DNA of 9,982 nucleotides, taken from Hyphomicrobiales bacterium (lineage in GTDB: Bacteria; Pseudomonadota; Alphaproteobacteria; Rhizobiales; Devosiaceae). A model generated the notes under the pieces. That model ran no database searches, was not told the origin of the DNA, and saw only the letters and a list, made by a program, of their open reading frames with translations. The stretch covers positions 1 to 9,982 of the forward strand of contig WFPQ01000133.1 of the NCBI GenBank assembly GCA_015487515.1, in the 5' to 3' direction. Positions 1 through 6,176 of this stretch are shown piece after piece; positions within the stretch are counted from its first letter, which is position 1, and each line of letters opens with the position of its first letter. A program made the translations under genes and the position numbers.

Positions 1-265
1 GATAAACGCATCCCCTTTCCAGAACCGCCCCTTCCCCGAGGTCTATTTCGTGCAGCATCAATTCCCTTATGCGTTCATCGACACTTCTTTCGGGCCCCGG
101 CAAAAAGCTCGAGCGCACCCGAAAGGCCTTTTCCCCCAGCCGCATGTCAAGGGATGCGGGCTGTATCTGATCTTCATCCAGCGCGCTTCCTGTGCTCATG
201 GCCCCCTGTTCGAAAAGCTCTTCGATCATCTGGGCCGGGAATATGCCATCTGGCGATTTTGGCAT
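1..265 (-). CDS. dcd: dCTP deaminase, 5' part only
   Basis: This minus-strand reading frame opens at ATG 265-263 and stays open for 88 codons to the left edge, so only the N-terminal part is visible. It reads MPKSPDGIFPAQMIEELFEQ and continues with a QIQPASLDMRLGEKAFRVR segment. The 'IQPASLDMRLG' stretch is the conserved strand of the dUTPase/dCTP-deaminase trimer fold. The later 'LEKGCVY' matches the start of the segment that precedes the catalytic core. The family deaminates dCTP to dUTP, which dUTPase then turns into dUMP for thymidylate synthesis in the cytoplasm. The N-terminal extension before the fold suggests the long alphaproteobacterial form of about 360 residues, but the catalytic residues lie outside the window. 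A GGAAAG Shine-Dalgarno-like sequence lies about 9 nt before the ATG. The gene diverges from metZ. I infer the function from the N-terminal signature and this neighbour. Confidence 0.8.
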   Translation of the reverse strand, partial: MPKSPDGIFPAQMIEELFEQGAMSTGSALDEDQIQPASLDMRLGEKAFRVRSSFLPGPERSVDERIRELMLHEIDLGEGAVLERGCVY

Positions 266-312
266 CTGTCTTGTCTTTCCGGTTTGCTGTGCCTGCATAT
301 CAATCCATATCA

Positions 313-341
313 TTGACGCCAAGCGCAAAAAAGCTTTAGAT
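313..341 (+). promoter_or_regulatory. putative sigma70 promoter of metZ
   Basis: TTGACG at 313-318 matches five of six positions of the -35 consensus. It is followed after 17 bases by TTAGAT at 336-341, a modest -10 (TTTAGAT if extended). Transcription would start near 347-349, exactly where the SAM-II-like leader candidate begins, about 130 nt before the metZ start. That positional agreement is the main support. The -10 itself is weak. Confidence 0.45.
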
Positions 342-347
342 CGCCCC

Positions 348-415
348 GGGTGCGATCTGGCCGGCCTGGTCGCAGCCACCATTGACCGAATTGACCGAAA
401 TGTTAAGGGACCCCG
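348..415 (+). ncRNA. candidate SAM-II-like riboswitch aptamer in the metZ leader
   Basis: In Alphaproteobacteria, metZ, metA and metX often carry a SAM-II (metA-motif) riboswitch. The leader here resembles that pattern when aligned by eye. CGATCTGGCCGG stands where the family has a UGAUUUGGCCGG-like loop. TCGCAGCCACC stands for UUGCAGCCACG. TTGACCGAA and then TGTTAAGGGACC stand for the UUAAACAA and GCUAAA...GACC portion. GGTG 349-352 can pair with CACC 377-380 as P1, and GGTC 368-371 with GACC 409-412 as the pseudoknot. Several normally conserved bases differ, and a 9-base duplication sits inside the region. A competing simple hairpin (GCGATC 352-357 with GGTCGC 368-373) is also possible. The promoter and hairpin flanking it support a cis-regulatory leader, but assignment to SAM-II is tentative. 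An Infernal search would settle it. Confidence 0.4.
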
Positions 416-440
416 GAACGTTCTGGTCATCCGGATTTTC

Positions 441-466
441 AACCGGCCGCTGGCCGGTTTTGCTTT
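441..466 (+). terminator. hairpin with T-tract upstream of the metZ start (attenuator candidate)
   Basis: AACCGGCC 441-448 and GGCCGGTT 452-459 form a perfect 8-bp stem with a 3-base loop (GCT), followed by a broken T-tract TTTTGCTTT at 458-466. It ends one base before the metZ Shine-Dalgarno (GGAG 467-470). In that place it could act as an intrinsic terminator or block ribosome access. It would be the natural expression platform of a leader RNA upstream. The stem is clear. Its function is inferred. Confidence 0.5.
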
Positions 467-477
467 GGAGAATTTTA

Positions 478-1683
478 ATGCCTGATGACAAGAATCCCCT
501 AGCTCAGGACAGGAACCGCGCAAGCAGAACCCGGCTGGTGCACGGGGGTACCCAAAGAAGCGGTTTCGGGGAGACCTCAGAGGCGATTTTCATGAATTCG
601 GGCTTTTCCTATCCCGATTCCGGGGCGGCCGAGGCCCGCTTCAGGGGGGAATCCGAAGGGCATATCTATTCGCGTTTTTCCAATCCGTCCGTCGACATGT
701 TCCAGGATCGCATGGCGATGCTCGAGGGAGCCGAAGCGGCAAGGGCAACGGCCACAGGCATGGCGGCGGTAACCACCGCCCTGATGGCCCAGCTCAGGGC
801 CGGAGACCACGTGGTTGCTTCAAGGGCCCTGTTTGGCGGCTGCCGTTTTGTCATCGAGGATTACCTGCCGCGCTGGGGGGTGAACAGCACCCTTGTCGAT
901 GGCCGCGACCCGGAAAACTTTGCCTCTGCGATGCAGAAGAACACCAGGGCGGTTTTCATCGAAACCCCCACCAACCCCACCCTTGAGCTGGTTGATATCC
1001 GGGCAGTGGCCGATATTGCACATGCCCATGGTGCCAAGCTGGTGGTCGATAACGTTTTCGCCACTTCTGTCTGGCAAAAGCCCCTGCAACTCGGGGCCGA
1101 CCTGGTGGTCTATTCGGCAACCAAGCACATTGACGGCCAGGGCAGGGCCCTTGGCGGGATTATCCTGGGCTCAAGAGAGCTTGTCGAGGCCGATATTCAC
1201 ACCATAATCCGCCAGACCGGCCCCTCCATCAGCCCGTTCAATGCCTGGGTGATGCTGAAGGGTCTGGAGACGCTGGAATTGAGGGTGGAACAAATGACCC
1301 GTTCGGCCGGGAAAATTGCCGACTTCCTGTCCGCGCACCCCAGGGTCAGGCGGGTCTTTTATCCCGGTAACGAGAATCACCCCCAATACGACCTGGCCCG
1401 ACGTCAGATGCAGGGTGGCTCCAACATGATAGCCCTGGAAGTGGACGGAAACAAGCAGGCCGCCTTTGAGTGCGCCGATGCCTTGAGCGTGATCCTGATT
1501 TCCAACAATCTGGGGGATGCAAAATCGATCATTTCCCATCCTGCCACCACGACTCATCAGCGCCTTTCCGAAGAGGTGCGGGCCGAACTCGGTATCGGGG
1601 ACAACCTGTTGCGCCTTTCCATAGGTCTTGAAGATGTCGATGATCTGATTGCCGATCTGGATTTCGGGCTCGGGAAAATTTAG
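478..1683 (+). CDS. metZ: O-succinylhomoserine sulfhydrylase (PLP-dependent)
   Basis: The 401-residue product is a cytoplasmic Cys/Met-metabolism PLP enzyme. It makes homocysteine from O-succinylhomoserine (or O-acetylhomoserine) and sulfide, the direct sulfhydrylation route to methionine. Family signatures are clear: LVHGGTQRS near residues 20-28, YSRFSNPS at 64-71 (the phosphate-contacting Tyr/Arg of the neighbouring subunit), ETPTNPTLELVD at 162-173, VDNVFAT with Asp191 for the PLP ring nitrogen, and YSATKHIDGQG with Lys216 as the Schiff-base lysine. The C-terminal LGDAKSIISHPATTTHQRLS motif binds the substrate carboxylate. Length is normal for MetZ. The frame is open back to 382, but I chose ATG 478 because GGAG lies 7 bases before it and MPDDKNPLAQDRN fits family N-termini. 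The upstream part would also read through the leader hairpin. metZ, metY and metB/metC are close relatives, so substrate preference is inferred. Alphaproteobacterial context favours MetZ. Confidence 0.92.
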   Translation: MPDDKNPLAQDRNRASRTRLVHGGTQRSGFGETSEAIFMNSGFSYPDSGAAEARFRGESEGHIYSRFSNPSVDMFQDRMAMLEGAEAARATATGMAAVTTALMAQLRAGDHVVASRALFGGCRFVIEDYLPRWGVNSTLVDGRDPENFASAMQKNTRAVFIETPTNPTLELVDIRAVADIAHAHGAKLVVDNVFATSVWQKPLQLGADLVVYSATKHIDGQGRALGGIILGSRELVEADIHTIIRQTGPSISPFNAWVMLKGLETLELRVEQMTRSAGKIADFLSAHPRVRRVFYPGNENHPQYDLARRQMQGGSNMIALEVDGNKQAAFECADALSVILISNNLGDAKSIISHPATTTHQRLSEEVRAELGIGDNLLRLSIGLEDVDDLIADLDFGLGKI

Positions 1684-1702
1684 ACCCTTCAGGATCAAGG
1701 GA

Positions 1703-1716
1703 CTGCGGAATCGCAG
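1703..1716. terminator. weak hairpin between convergent metZ and phosphatidyltransferase genes
   Basis: CTGCG 1703-1707 and CGCAG 1712-1716 form a 5-bp stem with a GAAT loop in the 42-bp gap between two converging genes. No T-tract follows on either strand, so it is at best a weak bidirectional terminator. It is the only hairpin I see in this gap. Confidence 0.25.
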
Positions 1717-1725
1717 GCTTCGGGT

Positions 1726-2343
1726 TCAGGATCGGGGGGGAGGAAAGTTTTTCCAGGCCCGCCATATGCGCATTGCTCCCGTATAAAAGGTGGCGGCTGC
1801 AAAGGCATAGGCCAGGGTAACGAACAGGCCGGGCCAGATCAGGATCAGGATAAAGAACAATATGGTTTCGGTTCCCTCCAGCAGGCCATCGGTGAAGTAG
1901 AGGTTTTTTTCACCCCTTGAATCCGATGTGAGACCATTTCGCTCGGCAAGAATGGAATAGCCAAGGAACGTCGCCCCGTTGAAATAAAATGACAGCAGCA
2001 GCACCGTTGCCGCAAGGCCGTTTTTCTGCTGGTCGAGCATGGCAAATCCAAGGACCATGGCCCCATAAAACAGGAAATCGGCCACAATGTCGAAAAATCC
2101 GCCAAAGTCGGTTTTTTGCGTGGCTCTTGCCACGGCTCCGTCCAGCCCGTCGGCAATTCTTGACAATATTAGAAAAATCAGGGCTGGCATAAAACTTCCC
2201 AGGGCAACGAGAACTGCTGCCACCAGTCCCAGCACCAGCCCCAGTGCGGTAATGCCATTGGCGCTCGTTCCCGTCCGGGCCAGTTTTTTCCCGATCCGGT
2301 TCAGGGGGGGATCAATGATTTTTCTCATGAAACCGTCAAGCAC
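1726..2343 (-). CDS. CDP-alcohol phosphatidyltransferase, YnjF-like
   Basis: This integral inner-membrane protein of 205 residues carries the CDP-alcohol phosphotransferase signature. Counting from the GTG start, Asp65, Asp68-Gly69, Ala72-Arg73, Gly81, Asp85 and Asp89 form the D-x2-D-G-x2-A-R...G-x3-D-x3-D motif that binds Mg2+ and the CDP-linked donor. The arginine-to-glycine spacing is 7, one shorter than in PgsA. Hydrophobic segments lie at about 31-62, 87-103, 110-132 and 160-190. The enzyme would move a phosphatidyl group from CDP-diacylglycerol to an alcohol. The acceptor cannot be read from sequence, and the 'GGFFDIVADFLFY' motif is most like the uncharacterised YnjF-type branch. The frame is open to ATG 2403, but GTG 2343 is preferred. 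It has GGAGAG six bases upstream (2350-2355) and gives MLDGFMRKIIDPPLNR, a natural family N-terminus. C7 tracts occur near both ends of the gene. Confidence 0.85.
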   Translation of the reverse strand: MLDGFMRKIIDPPLNRIGKKLARTGTSANGITALGLVLGLVAAVLVALGSFMPALIFLILSRIADGLDGAVARATQKTDFGGFFDIVADFLFYGAMVLGFAMLDQQKNGLAATVLLLSFYFNGATFLGYSILAERNGLTSDSRGEKNLYFTDGLLEGTETILFFILILIWPGLFVTLAYAFAAATFYTGAMRIWRAWKNFPPPRS

Positions 2344-2349
2344 GATTTT

Positions 2350-2355
2350 CTCTCC
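2350..2355 (-). promoter_or_regulatory. Shine-Dalgarno that decides the GTG start
   Basis: On the minus strand GGAGAG stands six bases before GTG 2343-2341. Neither ATG 2403 nor the internal ATG 2328 has a comparable ribosome-binding sequence, so this site is the main argument for the shorter, GTG-initiated protein. Confidence 0.65.
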
Positions 2356-2398
2356 GGTCCGATCCTGCTTAGCCGCGGCTCCCGGTCGGGCAGGGCCA

Positions 2399-2428
2399 TG
2401 CATGAATGTGCATGAAACGAGCGTGCAT
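2399..2428. repeat. TGCATGAA direct repeats in the divergent spacer
   Basis: TGCATGAA occurs at 2399-2406 and 2409-2416, a 10-bp period that is one helical turn, and TGCAT again at 2424-2428. The cluster lies 56-85 bp upstream of the GTG-initiated phosphatidyltransferase gene and about 180 bp upstream of trkH. Such helically phased copies are typical of binding sites for a regulator. No specific protein can be named. Confidence 0.4.
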
Positions 2429-2432
2429 ACAA

Positions 2433-2467
2433 TATATGATTTTGGTATTTATATGATTTTGGTATTT
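2433..2467. repeat. perfect 17-bp tandem duplication, AT-rich
   Basis: ATATGATTTTGGTATTT occurs twice back to back at 2434-2450 and 2451-2467, with no mismatch and no spacer. It sits in the 262-bp spacer between two divergent genes and is much more AT-rich than the surroundings. It contains -10-like strings on both strands (TATAAA and TATATT on the minus strand), but I find no convincing -35 partner. It could be a recent slippage duplication or a double operator/promoter element for trkH and the phosphatidyltransferase gene. The rest of the spacer up to 2605 shows nothing else I can support. Confidence 0.6.
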
Positions 2468-2605
2468 TTTGTGATCAAATTGCCGGCATCTTTTTCTTGT
2501 CACCGATTGTTTTGGCCTTGACCGTTTCTGCGGGGTTGAAAGCGGGCTGGAAGCTGATACTGATTGCAAGGGCATTTTACCCGGTTGTCCGCTTGATGGG
2601 GTTTC

Positions 2606-4054
2606 ATGGAAGTCAGAACCTTACTGACCATAATCGGCGCGCTGGTGGCCAGCCTGGGCCTGGCCATGCTGTTGCCTGCCTTTGCAGACGCGATAACCGG
2701 CAATGATGACTGGCGGGTGTTTCTTGGTGCCTCTCTGGTTACCACCCTTAGTGGTGGCGGTCTCTGGGCCTCGACTTCGGGCCGCATTGAAACCCTTACC
2801 ATGCGCCAGGCCTTTTTGCTGACGGCTCTCATCTGGGTGGTCCTGACATTTTTTGGCTCCCTGCCTTTTTTGTGGTCCGATCTTGGTCTCAGTTTTACCG
2901 ATTCCATGTTCGAGGCCATGTCCGGCATAACCACCACCGGGGCCACCATTCTGGTCGGACTTGATGAGCTTCCGGCCGGCATACTGCTCTGGCGCGGGCT
3001 TTTGCAGTGGTTTGGCGGCCTTGGTATCGTGGTCATGGCCATTGCCGTATTGCCCATGCTGCAGGTTGGGGGCATGCAGATGTTCAGGGCCGAGGCTTTT
3101 GAGACCCCCGACAAGATTCTGCCCCGGGCCACCCAGATCGCCGGTGGAATGACGATGATCTATCTTGGCCTTACCCTGGCATGTGCTGCCATTTACTGGT
3201 TTTTCGGCATGAATTTTTTCGAAGCCATGGTCCATGCCATGACAACGGTGGCAACGGGCGGTTTTTCGACCCGCGATGGTTCCATTGAATCCTTTAATTC
3301 GATCGCCATTGATTATACCAGCATCGTGTTCATGATCCTTGGAGCGATGCCCTTTGCCCTTTATCTGGGTGCAGTCCAATATGGCCACTGGAAACGGCTT
3401 TTCATGGATTCCCAGGTTCGCACCTTCATCATGCTGCTGGTTCTTGCGAGCCTAGTCATAATGATGGTGCAGATAAATATTTCCGTCTATGAGGGCGAAG
3501 AGGCTTTTCGCCATGCCCTGTTTTCCGTTACCTCGGTAATAACCGGCACCGGCTATGCCACGGTTGATTACGGGGCCTGGGGTTCCCTGGCCACGGCAAT
3601 ATTTTTCATACTTACCTTTGTCGGAGGCTGCACCGGCTCAACCTCGTGTGGCATCAAGATATTCAGATTCCAGGTGCTGGCCCGCGATCTTTATCAGCAC
3701 GTGCTGAAAATTCTTTCCCCCTCGCGGGTATATATCAAGCGCTACAACGGTGTCCCGCTGCCTGAAAGGGTTTCCACCTCGGTGCAAAGTTTCGTATTTC
3801 TCTACATTTCCAGCTTTTTCGTGCTGGCAGTCCTGCTGGGAGCCACGGGAATGGATGCGGTGAGTGCCCTGAGCGGTGCGGCCACCGCCATTTCCAATGT
3901 CGGCCCCGGACTGGGGGATGTCATTGGCCCCAGTGGCACGTTTGCCCCCCTGGCCGATATTTCAAAATGGCTCCTGATCATCGGCATGCTGGTGGGGCGC
4001 CTGGAAATCCTCATCGTCCTGGTACTGTTCACCCCCCGCTTCTGGCGGGCCTGA
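2606..4054 (+). CDS. trkH: Trk potassium uptake system, pore subunit TrkH
   Basis: This 482-residue multi-pass inner-membrane protein is the K+-translocating subunit of the Trk system. It normally works with the cytoplasmic NAD/ATP-binding regulator TrkA, which is not in this window. The four pore-loop repeats are all visible: SGITTTGATIL at 106-116, TTVATGGFST at 213-222, VITGTGYATVDYG at 311-323 and ISNVGPGLGD at 429-438. Each has the selectivity-filter glycine (112, 218, 314, 433). GGCTGSTSCGIKIFR at 340-354 is the gating loop after the third repeat. Length matches the family (about 480). ATG 2606 was chosen because it starts directly at the first hydrophobic segment (TLLTIIGALVASLGLAMLLPA), although the ribosome-binding sequence is poor (GGGG about 4 bases upstream). 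The gene is monocistronic, diverging from the phosphatidyltransferase gene and converging with hslO. Confidence 0.93.
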   Translation: MEVRTLLTIIGALVASLGLAMLLPAFADAITGNDDWRVFLGASLVTTLSGGGLWASTSGRIETLTMRQAFLLTALIWVVLTFFGSLPFLWSDLGLSFTDSMFEAMSGITTTGATILVGLDELPAGILLWRGLLQWFGGLGIVVMAIAVLPMLQVGGMQMFRAEAFETPDKILPRATQIAGGMTMIYLGLTLACAAIYWFFGMNFFEAMVHAMTTVATGGFSTRDGSIESFNSIAIDYTSIVFMILGAMPFALYLGAVQYGHWKRLFMDSQVRTFIMLLVLASLVIMMVQINISVYEGEEAFRHALFSVTSVITGTGYATVDYGAWGSLATAIFFILTFVGGCTGSTSCGIKIFRFQVLARDLYQHVLKILSPSRVYIKRYNGVPLPERVSTSVQSFVFLYISSFFVLAVLLGATGMDAVSALSGAATAISNVGPGLGDVIGPSGTFAPLADISKWLLIIGMLVGRLEILIVLVLFTPRFWRA

Positions 4055-4064
4055 AGCCGGCCCG
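4046..4064 (+). terminator. GC-rich hairpin over the trkH stop codon
   Basis: CGGGCC 4046-4051 pairs with GGCCCG 4059-4064 around a 7-base loop that contains the trkH stop. A second small hairpin, GCGG 4066-4069 with CCGC 4075-4078, follows directly. No T-tract follows, so intrinsic termination is doubtful. These are the only structures I see in the 72-bp convergent gap before hslO. Confidence 0.25.
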
Positions 4065-4126
4065 TGCGGTCCTTCCGCCCAACTGTCTGACCGTTTCGTC
4101 TTCGGCCATCCCAAATCCGTTCGTCT

Positions 4127-5191
4127 TCAGTCTTTCATGGCGAACTGGTTCGGGTTGAAATGATAGGTGGTCGAGCAGAATTCGCACGTAACCTCTATTT
4201 CCCCGTCCCGGGCCATTTCCCTGCGTTCATCGGCAGAAAAATTGGCCTGCAGCATTGCCTCGGTACGTTCGGCCGAACAGGTGCACCTGGCTTCCAGCAT
4301 GCCCGGTTCGAACACCCGGACTCCGCTTTCGTGGAACAGGCGAAACAACAGCCGTTCGCTCGAAACACCAGGATCGACAAGTTCGTCATCGCCAATGGTG
4401 GCAAACAGTGACTGGGCCTGCATCCAGTTGTCCGGGTCGTCCGCGGCCACCTTGCCGCCTTCGGGGGGCATGTCCCCTGTTTCCTTGCCGGTTTCCATGG
4501 TTTTTTGGGGGGGCTGCTGTCCGGCTTTGGGAAAATGCTGCACCATCATGCCGCCTGCTCTCCAGTTCGAACCTGCTTCGCCCCTGGTCCTGTGTTCTCC
4601 GACCGCCAGACGCACCATGGTTGGAATCTGTTCGGACTGGGCAAAATACTGGTGGGCTGCCGCCTCAAGGCCGCTGCCATCTATTTCCACTATTCCCTGG
4701 TAGCGTTCGGCATGGGCTCCCTGGTCGATGGTCATTGCCAGGTGCCCCCTGCCCAGCATTGCGGCACTATTTGCATGCTGCTTCTCTTTTGCGGCAGCCA
4801 GTGCCTTCTGGTCGAAGCGGGCATAGGCCCTAAGTCCGCCGGGAACCCCGTTTTCATCACCACCGTTCGTCTCACCTCCCATTTCCATGTCGACCACCAT
4901 CATGTTTACCGGACCATCGGTCTGCGTTTGCAGAATGAAACGCCCGGCGAATTTCAGCGATGATCCCATCAGGGCCGCCAGGGTCATGGCTTCCCCCAGC
5001 AGGCGGATAACCCCATCCGGGTAGTCGTGGGCTCTTGCCACCTGGTTCAGAGTATCCGCCAGCCTTACGGAGCGCCCCCTGCAGTCAAGGTTTTCAAGGG
5101 TGAATGGCACATGAACGTCATCACCGCTCTCGGGGCGGTCAAGGCCATATTTTTCCAGTGGTCCGGGGCCGGTCGAGTCTGTCCTGTTCAT
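4127..5191 (-). CDS. hslO: Hsp33 redox-regulated chaperonin
   Basis: This 354-residue cytoplasmic holdase is inactive when reduced and zinc-bound. It is switched on by oxidative unfolding of its C-terminal zinc domain, and then protects other proteins from aggregation. The switch is intact: CxC at Cys303/Cys305 and CxxC at Cys336/Cys339, 30 residues apart, inside [12 protein letters not shown] and [12 protein letters not shown]. The N-terminal domain carries [10 protein letters not shown] near 42-51 and [11 protein letters not shown] near 92-102. The protein is some 60 residues longer than the E. coli form. The extra length lies in a Gly/Asn-rich loop (104-119) and a Lys/Glu/Pro-rich linker (222-252), an extension I recall from other alphaproteobacterial Hsp33s. 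The start codon overlaps the argF stop in ATGA, so the gene is translationally coupled as the last cistron of argD-argF-hslO. A C7-A6 tract lies in the linker. Confidence 0.95.
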   Translation of the reverse strand: MNRTDSTGPGPLEKYGLDRPESGDDVHVPFTLENLDCRGRSVRLADTLNQVARAHDYPDGVIRLLGEAMTLAALMGSSLKFAGRFILQTQTDGPVNMMVVDMEMGGETNGGDENGVPGGLRAYARFDQKALAAAKEKQHANSAAMLGRGHLAMTIDQGAHAERYQGIVEIDGSGLEAAAHQYFAQSEQIPTMVRLAVGEHRTRGEAGSNWRAGGMMVQHFPKAGQQPPQKTMETGKETGDMPPEGGKVAADDPDNWMQAQSLFATIGDDELVDPGVSSERLLFRLFHESGVRVFEPGMLEARCTCSAERTEAMLQANFSADERREMARDGEIEVTCEFCSTTYHFNPNQFAMKD

Positions 5192-6150
5192 GACAGTCTT
5201 TCGATTCCAAATACATGGGCCAGGATGGCCTTTTGCACGTGCATGCGGTTTTCCGCCTCGTCAAAGACCACCGATTGCGGGCCATCCATTACCTCTTCCG
5301 TCACCTCGTCTCCGCGATGGGCCGGCAGGCAATGCATGAACAAGGCATCCGCACTGGCAAGTTCCATCAGGCTCTGATCGACCCGGTAGGGAGAAAGAAT
5401 TCGCCGTCTTTCACTTGCATCCTTGTCACCCATGGAAACCCATGTATCGGTTATTACAAGGTCGGAATTCCTGCAGGCTTCCCTTGGATCGGTTCCCAGG
5501 GAAATCCTGTCTCCGGCCGCGGCAATGTCGTTCAGCATTTTTCCTGATGGGGCATATTCTTCCGGGCAGGCAATATTTAGCCTGTTGCCGAATATGGCCG
5601 TTGCATGCACCCACGATGCCAGCACGTTGTTGGCATCGCCCACCCATGTCACGCTGGCTTCTTCTATCGGCCCTCTGTGTTCTTCAAAGGTCTGAATGTC
5701 GGCAAGTACCTGGCAGGGGTGAGACAGTTGCGTAAGTCCGTTTATCACCGGAACACCGGCTGTTCCTGCAAGTTCCAGCAGATCTTCATGGGAAAGGATG
5801 CGGATTATTATGGCATCGACATATCTGGACAGTACCCTGGCCGTATCGGCGATGGTTTCTTCCCGGGACAATTGCATTTCGCGCCCGGTCAGCATCATGG
5901 TCTGCCCGCCCAGCTGTCGCATGCCCACGTCAAAGGAGACCCGGGTCCTTGTGCTCTCCCTTTCGAATATCATGGCCAGCATCTTGTCTTTAAGAATCGG
6001 GGGGCGCTCTCCATTGGCCAGCCGTTTTTTCAGATCGGCCGAAAGGTCAAGAATGTTGCGCAGGGTCTGGCGTGAAAACCCTTTCAGGTCCAGGAAGTGC
6101 CTTGGAGGATTTTTTTTGTCCTTGGTGCCGTTTATTGCTTGCTCGTTCAT
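5188..6150 (-). CDS. argF: ornithine carbamoyltransferase
   Basis: This 320-residue cytoplasmic enzyme transfers the carbamoyl group of carbamoyl phosphate to ornithine, giving citrulline in arginine synthesis. The carbamoyl-phosphate loop is [12 protein letters not shown] (Ser66-Thr67-Arg68-Thr69). HPCQ is at 144-147, the ornithine-binding SMG loop at 239-241 ([11 protein letters not shown]), and [11 protein letters not shown] at 273-283 carries the catalytic cysteine. Length fits the anabolic trimeric form. ATG 6150 was chosen because AAGGA lies about 8 bases upstream and the conserved 'HFLDLKGFS' begins at residue 18. The 17-residue leader before it is lysine-rich and has low complexity (KDKKNPP), encoded in part by a run of eight A. 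The gene starts 26 bp after argD and overlaps hslO by 4 bp, so the three should form one transcript. Confidence 0.96.
   Translation of the reverse strand: MNEQAINGTKDKKNPPRHFLDLKGFSRQTLRNILDLSADLKKRLANGERPPILKDKMLAMIFERESTRTRVSFDVGMRQLGGQTMMLTGREMQLSREETIADTARVLSRYVDAIIIRILSHEDLLELAGTAGVPVINGLTQLSHPCQVLADIQTFEEHRGPIEEASVTWVGDANNVLASWVHATAIFGNRLNIACPEEYAPSGKMLNDIAAAGDRISLGTDPREACRNSDLVITDTWVSMGDKDASERRRILSPYRVDQSLMELASADALFMHCLPAHRGDEVTEEVMDGPQSVVFDEAENRMHVQKAILAHVFGIERLS
6110..6117 (-). other. A8 slippage-prone tract near the argF start
   Basis: On the coding (minus) strand eight A residues fall at codons 12-14 (AAA AAA AAT), which contains the slippery heptamer A AAA AAT in the argF frame. 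A -1 shift here reaches a stop within about 25 codons. Transcriptional or replicative slippage is possible. Whether it happens is unknown. Confidence 0.5.
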
Positions 6151-6176
6151 GAAAACAGTCCTTGAAACCTTGGGGG

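Noticed and set aside
382..477. N-terminal extension of MetZ by 32 residues from ATG 382
   Set aside because: The extension reads through the leader hairpin and has no family resemblance, while ATG 478 has GGAG at the right distance.
50..485. Plus-strand frames covering the dcd/metZ spacer
   Set aside because: They overlap the real minus-strand dcd frame and the metZ leader, and their products show no domain or plausible composition.
2621..3388. Long 255- and 210-codon minus-strand frames opposite trkH
   Set aside because: trkH is certain. The antisense products are rich in His, Gly, Lys and Pro, as expected from reading GC-rich membrane-protein codons backwards.
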